From Mansonella perstans (lineage: Eukaryota > Nematoda > Chromadorea > Rhabditida > Onchocercidae), in assembly GCA_037074765.1 (NCBI GenBank), contig JBAMDO010000051.1, positions 1 through 64,000 of the forward strand: 64,000 bases of DNA, written 5' to 3'. The translations under genes and the position numbers were made by a program. Each line of letters starts with the position of its first letter. Position 1 is the stretch's first letter. Of this stretch, positions 10,908 to 21,803 are shown piece by piece. The notes beneath the pieces were generated by a model. That model worked only from the letters and a program-made list of their open reading frames with translations, was not told the DNA's origin and made no database searches.

Positions 10908-13897
10908 TTAAGTAACATTGGTGTCTACTTCTGAATTTTGTATACTTCCTTCCAGTCCAATCAACTTCTCATCCATGTATTTTCGAATCTGACGCATGCA
11001 CAATAATGATTTCTCCATTGGGAATGATATTAAATCTTCCGCTAATCCGTTTACTGAAAAAAAATAATATTGATACAGTAAATTCAAGAAGAAATTGAAT
11101 TCCCGACAAAAAATGTTTGTACTCTCAGAATAAAATCACTCCCTTCTTTAATCATTTCCTTTGGTTCTAAACGTTTTTTTCCTTCTGGGGCATGAATTTT
11201 TTAGAAAACAAGCAAATAAAGTGGTAAATATTTGCCGATTAACAACTTCTAACTACTTAAAAAAAAAAGATTTCCAATCTAAATGCATTTGTTTTCAGTT
11301 AGAAACAAACAAGTTGATAAAACCAATAAAAAGCTATAAAAATCACCGAAAAAGCTGATACGCCTTTTAAATGCGTCATTTTTCATACCCAAAGAAGCTT
11401 GCGAAAGCCACGATCCTTGCTGCTGCAATCCCTGAAATTTTTCATTTTTCACTGCCAGTAAAAATTGCCCTTTATTTATTTCGACAGAATTTGCTGAGAA
11501 CAAATAACAATTTGGATCTTAGGTAATGTTAGTATTTTAGCAACTATAATTATAACTGCGAATAACAAAAAACTACACAGTAAGTGATGCATCTGAGGTC
11601 ACCAAAAAATTTATCACATAATAAAAACAAATGGTGCAAAAATATTTGAGAAAAAACTGACAGGTGATGGTGATTTAGGTGGGTTGGATGAAAATCCAAT
11701 TGACTGCAAAATCCTGTTTGCCGTTTCACTAACATCCGTTATTTTTGTATTATCCGCAATGGACGGCTCAAGTGCTGCATCATGCTGTTCAGCAATTGTC
11801 TGACTATCAAAATCGTCCAACTTCGAATCAGCCTCTGAAAAAATAAAATTAACATTTCTGGATTAATAGGATTCTAACAACTAAATACTCATAAATAAAA
11901 AAGCAGGATTCTATGACCAAAATAAATCCGAAATGCACTTTACTTTAGAAAAAGATCCCAACGCATGTATTAGATGAAAACATACCATTAGATGCTGAAC
12001 CATCATTCTCATTCGCGTTGCCCTGCTCGAAGAATTCCACATTACCTGAAAACAGTAACCTAAAGTAAAAGAAAAAAATGAACCAGTTCCTTCAAATAAT
12101 ACAGAGCAGATCATTCCTGCCTCTACTTTCATTTACTAGGAAATAATTTTAGTAACTTACCATCTTCCTCTCCTTCGATTCCGTCGCCACCTAGGCCCTC
12201 ATCTTGTTCATTTTCATAATCGTAAGACAAGAAGTTTGATGGTGACTGTTCTTCCGATCCGGATACATTGGAACTTACCTTTAGTCGTAACTCGCAAAGC
12301 TGTTTCTTTCTCTGGAATGAATTAATGGTAAAATTCTAGGTATAGTCGATCATAATTGAAAAAAAGTAATCCAGTAAATGAAAGAAGATGAAAGAATTAA
12401 CTGAATTCATGTGGATAATGCAGATGCATTCGTAAGAAAAAATATAACGATAAAAAGTTGTTTTTATTAGTATTTCAGAGAATTATAATACTGTTCCCCA
12501 AACCACTTGTTGCAAAGTGATAATATTTCGAAAACAACCTTGAGGATTTCTTCCCATTCTCGCTGAGTTATGGCAAATTCTGCAAGATGTCTGGACTTCA
12601 AATGTTTCATCAAATTCCCAGAGCAAGCATAAGCCACATGCACACCACACAGTTTACAATTGGAACTTTTTCGATTAATTCGACAGAAATAACGCCAGCT
12701 AGGGTGTTCTGCTGCACGACCACGCCTTTTCCACATACTTCTATCTGAAGATCAAACTGAGATACTATTTTAATAAATTTACTAATGCAGCAGACCAAGA
12801 GTGATCCCGCCTGAAGATCAAACTGAGATACTGTTTTAATAAATTTACTAATGCATCAGACCAAGAGTGATCCCGCCTGAAGATCAAACTGAGATACTAT
12901 TTTAATAAATTTACTAATGCATCAGACCAAGAGTGATCCCGCACATTTACGCTTCACTCCAACACGACAACAGAAGCTGACTTACGAAATAACGACGTCT
13001 CGGAAGATATACGATTGAAATCAGCTTTGAGTTGCAACTTCATCTGCCACGACTGATCAAGTTCAACAGCAATCTAGAGCCGCTTATAATATGCATTTAT
13101 ATCATTTGAAAAATCAGGGAAAAACGAAACAACAATAAATAATACTATATGAGATATTTATATTTTTCTTTCTCATAACTTCAGATCGAAACAAAAATTC
13201 TCAACATTTAGAAAAAAGTAGTTTTATTTATTTCGCCACAACACCAAGCATAAGTTCAGATGCCAAAGGTCGTTGCAGTCTGTAGTCAATTTTCTTTATT
13301 CCACGACCTCAAGAAAAAAACTTTTGACTCACCTGTGGGTGACAGCTACTGAAATGCTGCATCGCATTTCGAGTGTTTAAACATTTTACCACTTTGGAGC
13401 ATATTCGACAAATCATACAGTTATGTTCATCAACTCGTTGCACCAATTCCCAGCAAGGATGTTCCGCTACACGACCACGTCTTGGTCCTGAAAATCACTC
13501 ACTTTTTAACACTTCAATATTTATAATTAATCAATAATAAAACATTTCACATTTCAAAGGACTTTGATATTAAAAGGCAGAAGAGATAGGGATCATCAAA
13601 AAGAGATTAATGGAAGATGCGGTAGCTTTGAAGAATTTGAATTGTTGCATTGTTTAAATTTAAAAATGATAATAATCATGTTACATTTGTGAAATATAAA
13701 TAATCAGTAAGCATCATTTACTAACTTTTATCATTTGATTCGGTCATCCCAAGTCTACCATCACTGTAATTCTTACTCTGCTGCGTTATAAGTGTGGAAA
13801 TATCAGCAAGAGTATTTGCTGTAGCTGTTGCTTCTGCCATATCCTGTTCTTGACCATGCAATTCATCTTTGATATCATTGAACATGTTCATATTCAT
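10908..13897 (-). CDS. Double BED zinc-finger protein, paralogue 2 (397 aa)
   Basis: Nine exons that close in phase: 13897-13726 (ATG), 13487-13333, 13073-12986, 12744-12539, 12311-12161, 12045-11986, 11834-11662, 11431-11389 and 11053-10908 (TAA). Finger 1 (exon 2) is HPCWELV...CRIC...MQHFSSCH; finger 2 (exon 4) is HPSWRYF...CKLC...MKHLKSRH. Exons 3 and 4 correspond to the single exon 3 of paralogue 1, so one intron was gained or lost between the copies. That intron carries a 66-bp triplication containing the acceptor. Shared blocks with paralogue 1 are EATATA...LADIS near the N-terminus, ELDQSWQMKLQLK, RKKQLCELR, and VNGLAEDLISFPMEKSL with the tail MRQIRKYMDEKL. Between exons 4 and 9 the copies differ widely. 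A second possible donor (AAG|GTAAGT) lies inside exon 5, so alternative splicing is possible. A tandem, head-to-tail duplication is clear; function is inferred from the BED domains only. Confidence 0.88.
12745..12942. repeat. 66-bp tandem repeat, three copies
   Basis: Three near-identical 66-bp units (12745-12810, 12811-12876, 12877-12942), differing at only a few positions (for example ATACTA/ATACTG and GCAG/GCAT). They sit in the intron before the second BED exon of paralogue 2, and the unit edge coincides with that exon's 3' splice site. Read on the minus strand, every unit ends in TTTGATCTTCAG. Confidence 0.97.
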
Positions 13898-13993
13898 AAC
13901 TGCACTCTTTCTTTAATCCCTAGGCCTGAAGCAATAAAAGTGAATAATATAGCAGCAAAATAAATGCTGCGTAATATAAGTTGATAGAAGAAA

Positions 13994-14149
13994 TCCTGTT
14001 AAAATCACAACGAAAGATTCTTGTATCAGAAGTCCTGTTAGAATCACAACGAAAGGTTCTTGTATCAGAAGTCCTGTTAGAATCATAACAAAAGGTTCTT
14101 GTATCAGAAGTCCTTCCTGTTAGAATCACAACGAAAGACCTTTGTATCA
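13994..14149. repeat. 39-bp tandem repeat, four copies, upstream of BED paralogue 2
   Basis: Units start at 13994, 14033, 14072 and 14115; the last is preceded by a 4-bp TCCT duplication. Each carries TCCTGTTAGAATCACAACGA followed by AAGGTTCTTGTATCAGAAG with 1-4 substitutions. The unit is 13 codons long, so one minus-strand frame stays open across it (Thr/Ser/Asp/Arg-rich). It lies only about 100 bp upstream of the ATG at 13897, which places it in the 5' UTR or promoter, not in a recognised coding exon. Confidence 0.95.
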
Positions 14150-14429
14150 TTGTACTATGAATCTCATTATAAGATTCTAAAAATATAATAACAAAAATCA
14201 AGTTATAATTTTGTTGATCAATGAACAATAAATGTTTTTGAAATTTAAATTTATCGATGACAATTGTAACAAAAATAATAGAGGGAAAGCAAATGAAGGC
14301 AACACTGCGGGAACAACAATTTTACAATTTCCGATGAAACCCAACGCAAGCGTCCCCTCGGTGCACACTACCTTCCCTCTCATTTTTATTCAATTTCAAT
14401 TCAATTCCCCAGCAGGAAGTCACTTAAAA

Positions 14430-14680
14430 GACACATACACACATATGCATACACACATATGAAATTACATATAAATCAGAAATCGATAAAATACATTCAG
14501 TTCTTGAGTACAACGCCGCTATATACACATACACATACACATACATATACACATACATACACACATGCACACATGCACACATACACACGTACGTATACAT
14601 ATACATACATACATACATACATATATACACACATACACACATACACATACATATATACATACACATACACATACATATCA
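14430..14680. repeat. CA/TA-type microsatellite cluster
   Basis: Two blocks (about 14430-14461 and 14520-14680) of ACACAT, ACATAC and similar short units, interrupted by a 58-bp unique stretch. Low complexity makes both strands open for about 100 codons, giving Cys/Met/Tyr/Val-rich and Thr/His/Tyr-rich translations that should not be taken as genes. Confidence 0.97.
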
Positions 14681-14840
14681 TACGCACGCCCCTCATTTCC
14701 TCTGCTCCAATACTATTTACTATTACTAATACTAATACTATTGCCATCATTTTACTGCTTGCAAGTAGAACGTGACATTTCTATATAAAGTTAAATTAGA
14801 ATAGAAAATAAATTGAGAATAGAAATGGTATAATAGAATA

Positions 14841-14861
14841 AGAGAGAGAGAGAGAGAGAGA
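14841..14861. repeat. (GA)10 microsatellite
   Basis: A perfect AG dinucleotide run of about 21 bp within an A-rich region. Confidence 0.97.
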
Positions 14862-16576
14862 AAATAAATTTCAATTGTGAGGAAAATGAGGGATTAAAAG
14901 GTAAAAAGAAACATATGAGTGATATGAATAATTTAAATGATATTTCTCATTTTAAAACATTAAAGATTATTGATGTAATCGAAAAATATATTTCTATTAT
15001 AAGAATAAAAATTAATTGTTGAAAAGGATAGAAATTTGATCGTAAAAATAAATTAATTTTATTTTTTAAAAATTTGCAAATAAATAAAATGATAGAATTG
15101 AATGATTCAAAAGTAGTACTGACCATTGACTATTTTGTATGTGAATGTGTTAAAAAGAGTAAAAATTAAAGGGTTAGAAATGATCAAAAAAGAGTTACAT
15201 TAATATTACTCTTAGAAATTTTGCTAATAAACACAATTGACAGAGTGAGTGACCAAAAGCGATGCTGACCGTTTGACCTTCTTAAATTAGACTATTTCCA
15301 TAAATTATATTTAGTGAAGAGCATTGCTATATGATAACAACAATATTGATGTTTGTAATTTGAACAACGCATAAACTATTCACTTAGCTCTGATATTATC
15401 ATTCTTCTCGCTAGGAGCATTAATACATAATGCTAAATCGCGAATTCAAAATGCAAAATGGGTAGATTTAATTGGCATCTATGGGACAATTAAACTTTTT
15501 CCCAGCTTAACTAACAGTTAACGGGTGTATATCATTGTAGCCTTTGTTAAATTAGAAGACAAGAATTAGATGGTTCTTTAGAGGATCTTCTGAATTATAA
15601 GCCTAGTAGTTACGATTAATAAGCTGATTAGAAGTAAATTTAATTGTAACTGATGATAGCAATCTCATAATTTTGTTTTTTTCTTTGCTTTCCTATAAAT
15701 GAGCCTCAACATTATTACATTCCAGAAAAGGTTACTTCAAACTTTTTCTTTTAATTCAAAATCAAATTCCAATCTTATTTTTATCCTAAATTCGAAGAAA
15801 TTTTAGTTTGAAGTTAAGTTTCCGTAAGTCAAAAAAAAAACTCAATTATGATTCAGAAATGATTTGACAAATTTTTAAATTGGCATAGAAAAAAGAATTT
15901 CTGCACATTAGTTTATTTTCCAACAATTTCTTAAAATGCCACTGAAATGAAACATAAGTAAACAAAAGTTAAACAAATAAAATGAGAAAGAAGTGAACTT
16001 GAAGAGATAAGTAATTAATAGTTGGTGACGGAAATAAGTTGACGGTTTCTCATGTTAAATTGATTTTGGTCTACTGAATAGAATTACAGGTGTGCAATAG
16101 CGCCCATGATTGACAGCTATTATTCTCAACATACAACACGGGATTCAATGATAATTAGTCTACAGAAACAAGATTGTTTAAATAACGGAAATAACTAGAC
16201 TTCCTTTATCTGCAAAAACTTTCTCAGATAAATTGTAAAGTTAAAGTGCTTATAGTTTTTGAATTCAGGTGATCAAGGTAAGTGCAATGATACTAGAGCT
16301 GAAGATTTTGGAACATCATTTCATCCGGAAAGATATTCTCAAAATGTCAAGGATTAATCTAAACATAATTGTCCTGCTGCTGTAAGATACTAATGCATCC
16401 TATTTTTTTTCGTCTTTTATTTTTTCATTTCTTTGATTTATTGATTTTATCGTGATCTTTTCTAATTATATCTATTGAAGATTTATTAAAACGCTTGAAT
16501 CAAATTTTAAAAAGAATTTTATGTATTTTTAGGAAATAAGGAAGAAATGGAAAAACATCCTTCCTTTCCTAAATGA

Positions 16577-16783
16577 TTAATGATTATTCAGTGAGCGGTA
16601 ATTAGCTATCGGATAGTGAGGGGTGAGTTCGTGTAATATATTGACAAGCTTGGACAGTTTGCAGTGGTGACAAATTGACATGAAAATCTGAGGAAAATCT
16701 TGACGTCGTTGCATTTTAAATGGCTTGCAGCATGGACGTCTATCAGAACAATGCATTATAGATGAAAGATTAACTGGCACCAT
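16577..16783 (-). CDS. Possible terminal exon of a small Cys-rich protein (unidentified)
   Basis: A minus-strand open frame, ATG at 16783, stop TAA at 16577-16579, 68 codons; the frame is open about 8 codons further upstream. It carries six Cys, in the pattern C-x5-CC then C-x2-C: HCSDRRPCCKPF and FPQIFMSICHHCKLSKL. The translation has balanced composition for such AT-rich DNA, which argues for past or present coding. No signal peptide is visible in this frame. No strong acceptor precedes it and I could not connect it to other exons. Secreted cysteine-knot-like factor, zinc-binding fragment, or chance ORF are all possible. Confidence 0.25.
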   Translation of the reverse strand: MVPVNLSSIMHCSDRRPCCKPFKMQRRQDFPQIFMSICHHCKLSKLVNILHELTPHYPIANYRSLNNH

Positions 16784-17576
16784 ATTGCTAATTTCTCGAT
16801 CTCGATTTTGTCAAGCTGTTTTGATCGAAAATTTGAAAGCAAGATGATCGAGGAAAACGTTTTCATATGTATTGTTAATAAAAAAATCTGAGGGAAATAG
16901 TTTGATGATCGATAAATTATCAAGCATTGTTCATCTGACAGCTAAAGGCTGAACTCTGAACTCTTTTCTGCAATTGATGTTTGCCTAAAGATTTTCAGTA
17001 TTTCTGTTTTTGACCGATTATTTCATAGTATTATCAAATCTAAAAGGGAAATTTCCCGATCAGTCAAAATGAACTTCAAAATTGCTTGCTAAATAAATGA
17101 AATTATCAGAGATTGAAGAAATCCTGGATATTAAAGAACTTTCACCACCATCAAGTTAAATGTCTTCATAACTTGTTCTTGTACAAAATGATATTTGGAA
17201 GTTAAAATGATTTTAATGATAGCAAAACATTGCTGAAGACGACATACAGGAAAATATATCCATATGTTCACCAACAAAAGGAAATGTCCCAAATTTTTGT
17301 TCAAATTAGATTAAATGTTCATTCTGAGACAAACTGCTGGTGTTGATGTGTCAGACAGAATTGCAACTTCATCAGTGTAACTGAAGAAATTCAAATTTTG
17401 AAATCTATAAATTTAAAATACTTAATAACAGCATTTCTCACATCGTACATGGTTCCTACCACCATTCCAGGGCTGACTGTCGTTTTTGTTATTTCGAGTG
17501 ACCCAACGTAATTGAGCACAACAATAATTTGTTTAATTCCTCTTAATTTTATATGCATGAATAAAATCTAAGTGTA

Positions 17577-17600
17577 TTTTTTTTTTTTTTTTTTTTTTTT
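17577..17600. repeat. Poly-T tract
   Basis: Uninterrupted run of about 24 T. It is likely length-variable between individuals and prone to assembly error. Confidence 0.95.
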
Positions 17601-17799
17601 AAATCATACTATTACAATTTAAAGCAAAAGCAGTAAGTTTTTTGGTCAGTCAAAAATAAGAATTCGGTGGTCATTTCGGGCGATACACTGAATATACCTA
17701 CCGATAACTATTATATATTCCACGTTTTCATACGATATCCTTGTTGTTCTACGCATTTTCATTGAAGTTAGCAAACAGTTTGTTAAGAACACCGAATGT

Positions 17800-18090
17800 A
17801 TGGATGAAAAATCTAACTCCGCCCCGATATCGAAAGTGACACAATTTACCGTAGTATGTGACGGCTGGCTGTTCCTTTTTTCCAGTGCTGCTTATTACAC
17901 ATTCAAAATCCAACAGTTGAAGTGCTCTGCCAATAGATGTATTGTTGCGCTTGAGAAAATGGTTACTTTAGCTAAAGACCAACAAACTATCACACCAACA
18001 AATGTCACTTCCAACGTCACTGTTACGAATCCCGTCAATGACACCAGCAACATCAGTAAAGGTGCTCATGATGAAAAGGTGACCACTTGA
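17800..18090 (+). CDS. Small single-exon ORF with one hydrophobic segment (96 aa), unidentified
   Basis: ATG at 17800, stop TGA at 18088-18090. Residues about 18-36 (FTVVCDGWLFLFSSAAYYTF) could form a membrane segment or an internal signal anchor. Then comes a basic, Cys-containing stretch, and a C-terminal third very rich in Asn, Thr and Val with at least four N-x-S/T sites (NVT, NVT, NDT, NIS), as in a secreted or extracellular glycosylated tail. Codon use is less AT-driven than in nearby spacer. A TTATATATTCC stretch lies about 95 bp upstream. I recognise no family. It could be a real nematode-restricted gene or an exon of a larger gene; the frame is simply open and of plausible composition. 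Confidence 0.4.
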   Translation: MDEKSNSAPISKVTQFTVVCDGWLFLFSSAAYYTFKIQQLKCSANRCIVALEKMVTLAKDQQTITPTNVTSNVTVTNPVNDTSNISKGAHDEKVTT

Positions 18091-19086
18091 TTTTCTCATA
18101 TTGTGAAACACCAAAAATTTGTTCGGCCAAAATCAAAAAATGTTTTACAATATTTTTGAAGCAAAAAATTCAAAAAATAAATTATTTCGCCTTTTTCATC
18201 CTTTTTTCTATTTTATTAATACTAATTGTTCTTCAGTCTTTAATTGTTCTTCATTAATACATTCTTCTTCAGTCTTTCTTGTCTCTATAGTCTCATAACA
18301 GGTAATATTGCAATGAATGGTTGAGAAATAAAAGTTCTGAGACGTGGTCAAAATCTGAACCTTGAAAGTTTCTATGATATCCTTAAAGCACTATAATTTA
18401 TTTCAAAAAGTCAAATAGATAAGTTAGTATTTTTAGTGAATTAATCAAACAAGCATGCAAGAAAACAAACTAACAATTTTTGCTGTTTTCACAAAATTCT
18501 TAATACGAATAGAAACTTATCATTTCCTAAGGAAGATAAATGTTCAACATAAAATGGCAATAAATTTGCAACTAGAAGCAATCAAATAAATGCCATCTTC
18601 GGTTCGAACCGGTAAATTTCAATATTTCAAAATATTTTAGGTACTTTTGCCATTTGATACTCAGAAATGTTTTGTTTATTTGTCACATTCTTTTTAAAGA
18701 ACTATTTATTTTCCAATACTACCATGTTAGCTGAAACTTTTATTAAATTTTATGTATTTAAATTCTCGGTTGTATTTCAATAGAAAATACGTTTAATTAG
18801 TTCAGCAGAGAAAAACAATGATTTTTTTTAACAACGACAGTTGGCCGTGTTAATATTCCAAGTGATAGAATAAATTATTATACTGACTACTGTACAGTGC
18901 TATTTTATTATTGTCTTCACTCATTTAAAAGATATTTTTTAAAAGCTGCAATAGATTTGTTATTTTAAAATATTACACTGTTGCAAGCTTTAGTCAATTC
19001 TTGGTGCATTTAGTTTTTACTTCTCTTTAATTACTATCAGAAAATTTAAAATATTTCAAAAAAGTAATTTTAAAGCCAATTTTTAG
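18091..19086. other. Region upstream of the mec-3 LIM exons; candidate first exon inside
   Basis: No strong exon, but ACCATG at 18721-18726 opens a 10-codon frame (MLAETFIKFY) ending at a GTATTT donor (18754) in phase 0, which fits the exon starting at 19087. This is a candidate first coding exon of mec-3, not proven. GGTTCGAACC at 18601-18610 looks like a tRNA T-arm but has no tRNA around it. Confidence 0.35.
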
Positions 19087-21803
19087 ACTGTCTGCAAGCA
19101 GTGCCAATTTCCGATCATGCACGAATTCATGTTAAAGGTATTCTTTTCGACATCACTATAGAAATAGCTCGAAGACAATCCATTCAATAGTACTTTTCTA
19201 ATTAATGCAACCCAATTTCTAGGATAAAGAATTATTTTTCAAGAAATACATAACATTTACTTTCTAGCCAGACTTTCAACGATTGAAATGTCAGCCGGTA
19301 TAAGTTTTCTTGGTCTCACATCCTTGTCTCACTTTATACCAATGTTAATCCTGGTTTTTTAAAGCTGCCATATCGGTTTATATGGATGAAATAAGAAATA
19401 GCTATGGTATTTATTCAGAGTAAAAAAAAATAGAAAGTTTGTTGTTAAAAGTTACTAAAATACAGTAAGAGAAGATTATCACGGTGATCAGTTATAGTTT
19501 TCTACTAACAGAATCTTCAGGAAACTTCATCACTAGTTCGCTTACATTTCACAAACACTGAAAAAGAATTTTCGACCTTAACAATATTGTAGCAAAGATG
19601 GCCAAAATTAGCCCTTGTATTTAAATCTTTCAAATAGTTCATCCTTATAGATATGTGATTGGGTATATCATGAAAACTGTGTTAGATGTTCAATTTGTTC
19701 CGCACTTCTCTACGATAAATGTTTCGAAAGGAGTGGACATCTGTATTGTCGCCTGCACTATTATGAGTATCTTTCAATTATGATAGAATCTCAGAAAAAA
19801 AATCTGAAAAGTCAACTTTCCTCAGAAGTGACTTTTCAAGTGCAAATACACTGGTAGTTCAATTCTGAACTCCGCTTCAAATACCAAAAGAATGTTTATT
19901 ACCAAAGATTTCCATAAATAATTTAGGCTTACTTCAAGCAATCCAAATTTCTCTCATACCTTCAATTTTCCAAGTATTGTTTTTAATAAATTGCTGGATT
20001 TTAAATTATGTTCTCCAGGGAACACAGTCCGAATCGATGTGCAGGATGTCAACAAGGTATTGCACCAACAGAAATGATCTATAAAATTAAAGTATCGCTT
20101 TGTTCTTGTCACTAGAAATTTAATACCAAAAATCTCTTTTTTCGAAAGGTGTAAATGAAAATTGCCACATATTTCCGTTTAATTTCAAAAGTTTTGGCAT
20201 TGCTGTGACTTCAACATCTACTTTTAGAGTAATATGCTCTATCACATCACCTGTCATCGATGCATTCAATGTGGTCGAAAAATATCACAAGGAGAACAGA
20301 TTTGTATAAATGAAATATCTAAAAGTATTGCATGTATCACTCATACCGCTTGTAGCGATGATTGTAAGTTCTCTTGTGATATTCTAACATTGTTCTGAAA
20401 TCGATTTTGTCTTTAAACTATCAAAACAATAAATTAAGTGATAGGATGGGATATATTCTGACACTTTGTTCTTTTACTGTTAAAAAAACTTGACAGAGTT
20501 TTTCGTTAGCAAAAAAACGATGGGGATAATCTTTGGAACGATTCGAATTTGATTTAAATTAATTTTCTACATTTTAGTATTTAATATTTCAACGCTGACT
20601 GCATCAGTGTGCACAAGGAGAACAGATTTGTGTAAATTAAAAATAGCCGATAATGGTTTGTTTCCCGATGCTATTTCAAGGTATTCTCTTATTTTCAAAT
20701 ATAATTTACTGTTCGGAGTGGACATTGTGAAAAAAATTTCTTTTAGGCCATCAATATGCCCATGCCATTCGGACAGACACTACGTCCTGGTAAAAAAAAA
20801 AACCAAAATTTACGATATAAAACCGGCAATTGTATTGGAGATTTTAAAAATCCAAAATCTGTGCTAACTGATTACCTGAAAACTCTTTTCGATGAACTGG
20901 ACAAAAACAAGTTGAAGATCCGAAAAATTAAAAGTGTGGTGTGATGCAAAACTAATTTAAAAATAGTAGTAGCACTGACATCAAAATGCAATAAACTTCT
21001 TGAACATACTGTTAAGGAAACTGGATCCATCAAGCCTTTTTACGCGTTCTCATCAAACATATAAATACGATCAAAGTGATGAATCAAATTTTTTAAAGCG
21101 CAGAGGACCGCGTACCACCATTAAGCAGTACCAGGTAACGTTCACTTGCAAAATCTGTCCCCGTCACCGTTCCTGTGCAATTATTACTTGTAGTAAAATA
21201 ATCGAATAGTTCTTTGTTTCAGTTAGATGTACTAAATAGAATGTTCACTTCAACTCCAAAGCCATCGAAGCACATGAGAGCTAAGCTAGCACTAGAAACT
21301 GGCCTCAGTATGCGTGTTATCCAGGTAGATGATACAGCTCCAAAATAAGGTTCTGGAAAGTTCACATATTGTTTTTCTTCTACAAAAAAATAAACTAATT
21401 AGTGTATTTTAATTCAATCTAACTTCAGGTTTGGTTTCAAAATCGGCGAAGCAAAGAAAGACGATTAAAGCATTTGTGCAATTATCTGAGACGATTTGAG
21501 CAGCTTGGCCTAATACCACCACCGATTGGTTTTGATCGTAATAATTACTTATGGCTTGTTTTAATTATCATGCATTCAAGTTTGTGAGTGCTAGAGCGGA
21601 TCAGAGTACATATGGCTTTAACAGTAAACGGAATATTCTGTCATAGCTAAATACAAATCAATTGATATGAATGCATTTTAAACCAAAGTACGTTTTAATT
21701 TATCATTTCAGAATCGGGAAGAGCAACTTCTACTGATTCTGTCACCTTGGAGCAACTACTATCATTTTCGTTTGAAGCAGACGACGAAAAAGTTGTTAAT
21801 TAA
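19087..21803 (+). CDS. mec-3: MEC-3-type LIM-homeodomain transcription factor (5' end incomplete)
   Basis: Exons 19087-19137, 19651-19766, 20019-20091, 20228-20363, 20747-20789, 21017-21134, 21223-21324, 21429-21537 and 21712-21803 (TAA) join in phase to 279 residues plus a missing N-terminal exon (candidate 18724-18753). LIM1 begins CKQCQFPIM and continues [11 protein letters not shown]...[16 protein letters not shown]2 is [11 protein letters not shown]...[11 protein letters not shown]...[15 protein letters not shown]. The homeodomain starts [17 protein letters not shown] and ends [19 protein letters not shown], followed by [17 protein letters not shown]. The TTIKQ start, the KHLCNYLR extension and the IPPPI motif are hallmarks of MEC-3 within the LIN-11/LHX1-like group. 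Known role: in C. elegans MEC-3 acts with the POU factor UNC-86 to specify touch-receptor neurons. The acceptor at 21016 (GTTAAG) is weak but is the one that keeps phase. The acidic tail ends [15 protein letters not shown]. Confidence 0.92.

Larger units (their letters stand above)
14150..17799. other. Microsatellite-rich spacer
   Basis: About 3.6 kb between divergently oriented genes. It holds a CA/TA-rich microsatellite (14430-14680), a (GA)10 tract (14841-14861), a T run (17577-17600) and AT-rich sequence. Long open frames over the microsatellite are artefacts of its low complexity. A Cys-rich open frame on the minus strand (16577-16783) is listed separately. No other exon is convincing. 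Confidence 0.6.

Noticed and set aside
11161..11503. Alternative acceptor at about 11493 for BED paralogue 2
   Set aside because: It would put a TAA in frame after six codons; the acceptor at 11432 keeps phase and aligns with paralogue 1.
13920..14228. 102-codon minus-strand frame with 13-residue repeats
   Set aside because: It is produced by the 39-bp tandem repeat, which lacks stops in one frame; no Met context or splice sites make it a gene.
14424..14788. Open frames of 108-109 codons on both strands
   Set aside because: They are translations of the CA/TA microsatellite, with Cys/Met/Tyr/Val or Thr/His/Tyr repeats.
18590..18620. GGTTCGAACC resembling a tRNA T-arm
   Set aside because: No D-arm, anticodon stem or acceptor stem can be drawn around it; it is just a palindrome.
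20607..20944. Two overlapping frames (86 and 62 codons) between mec-3 exons
   Set aside because: Only the 43-bp stretch 20747-20789 keeps phase with the LIM and homeodomain exons; the rest is intronic.
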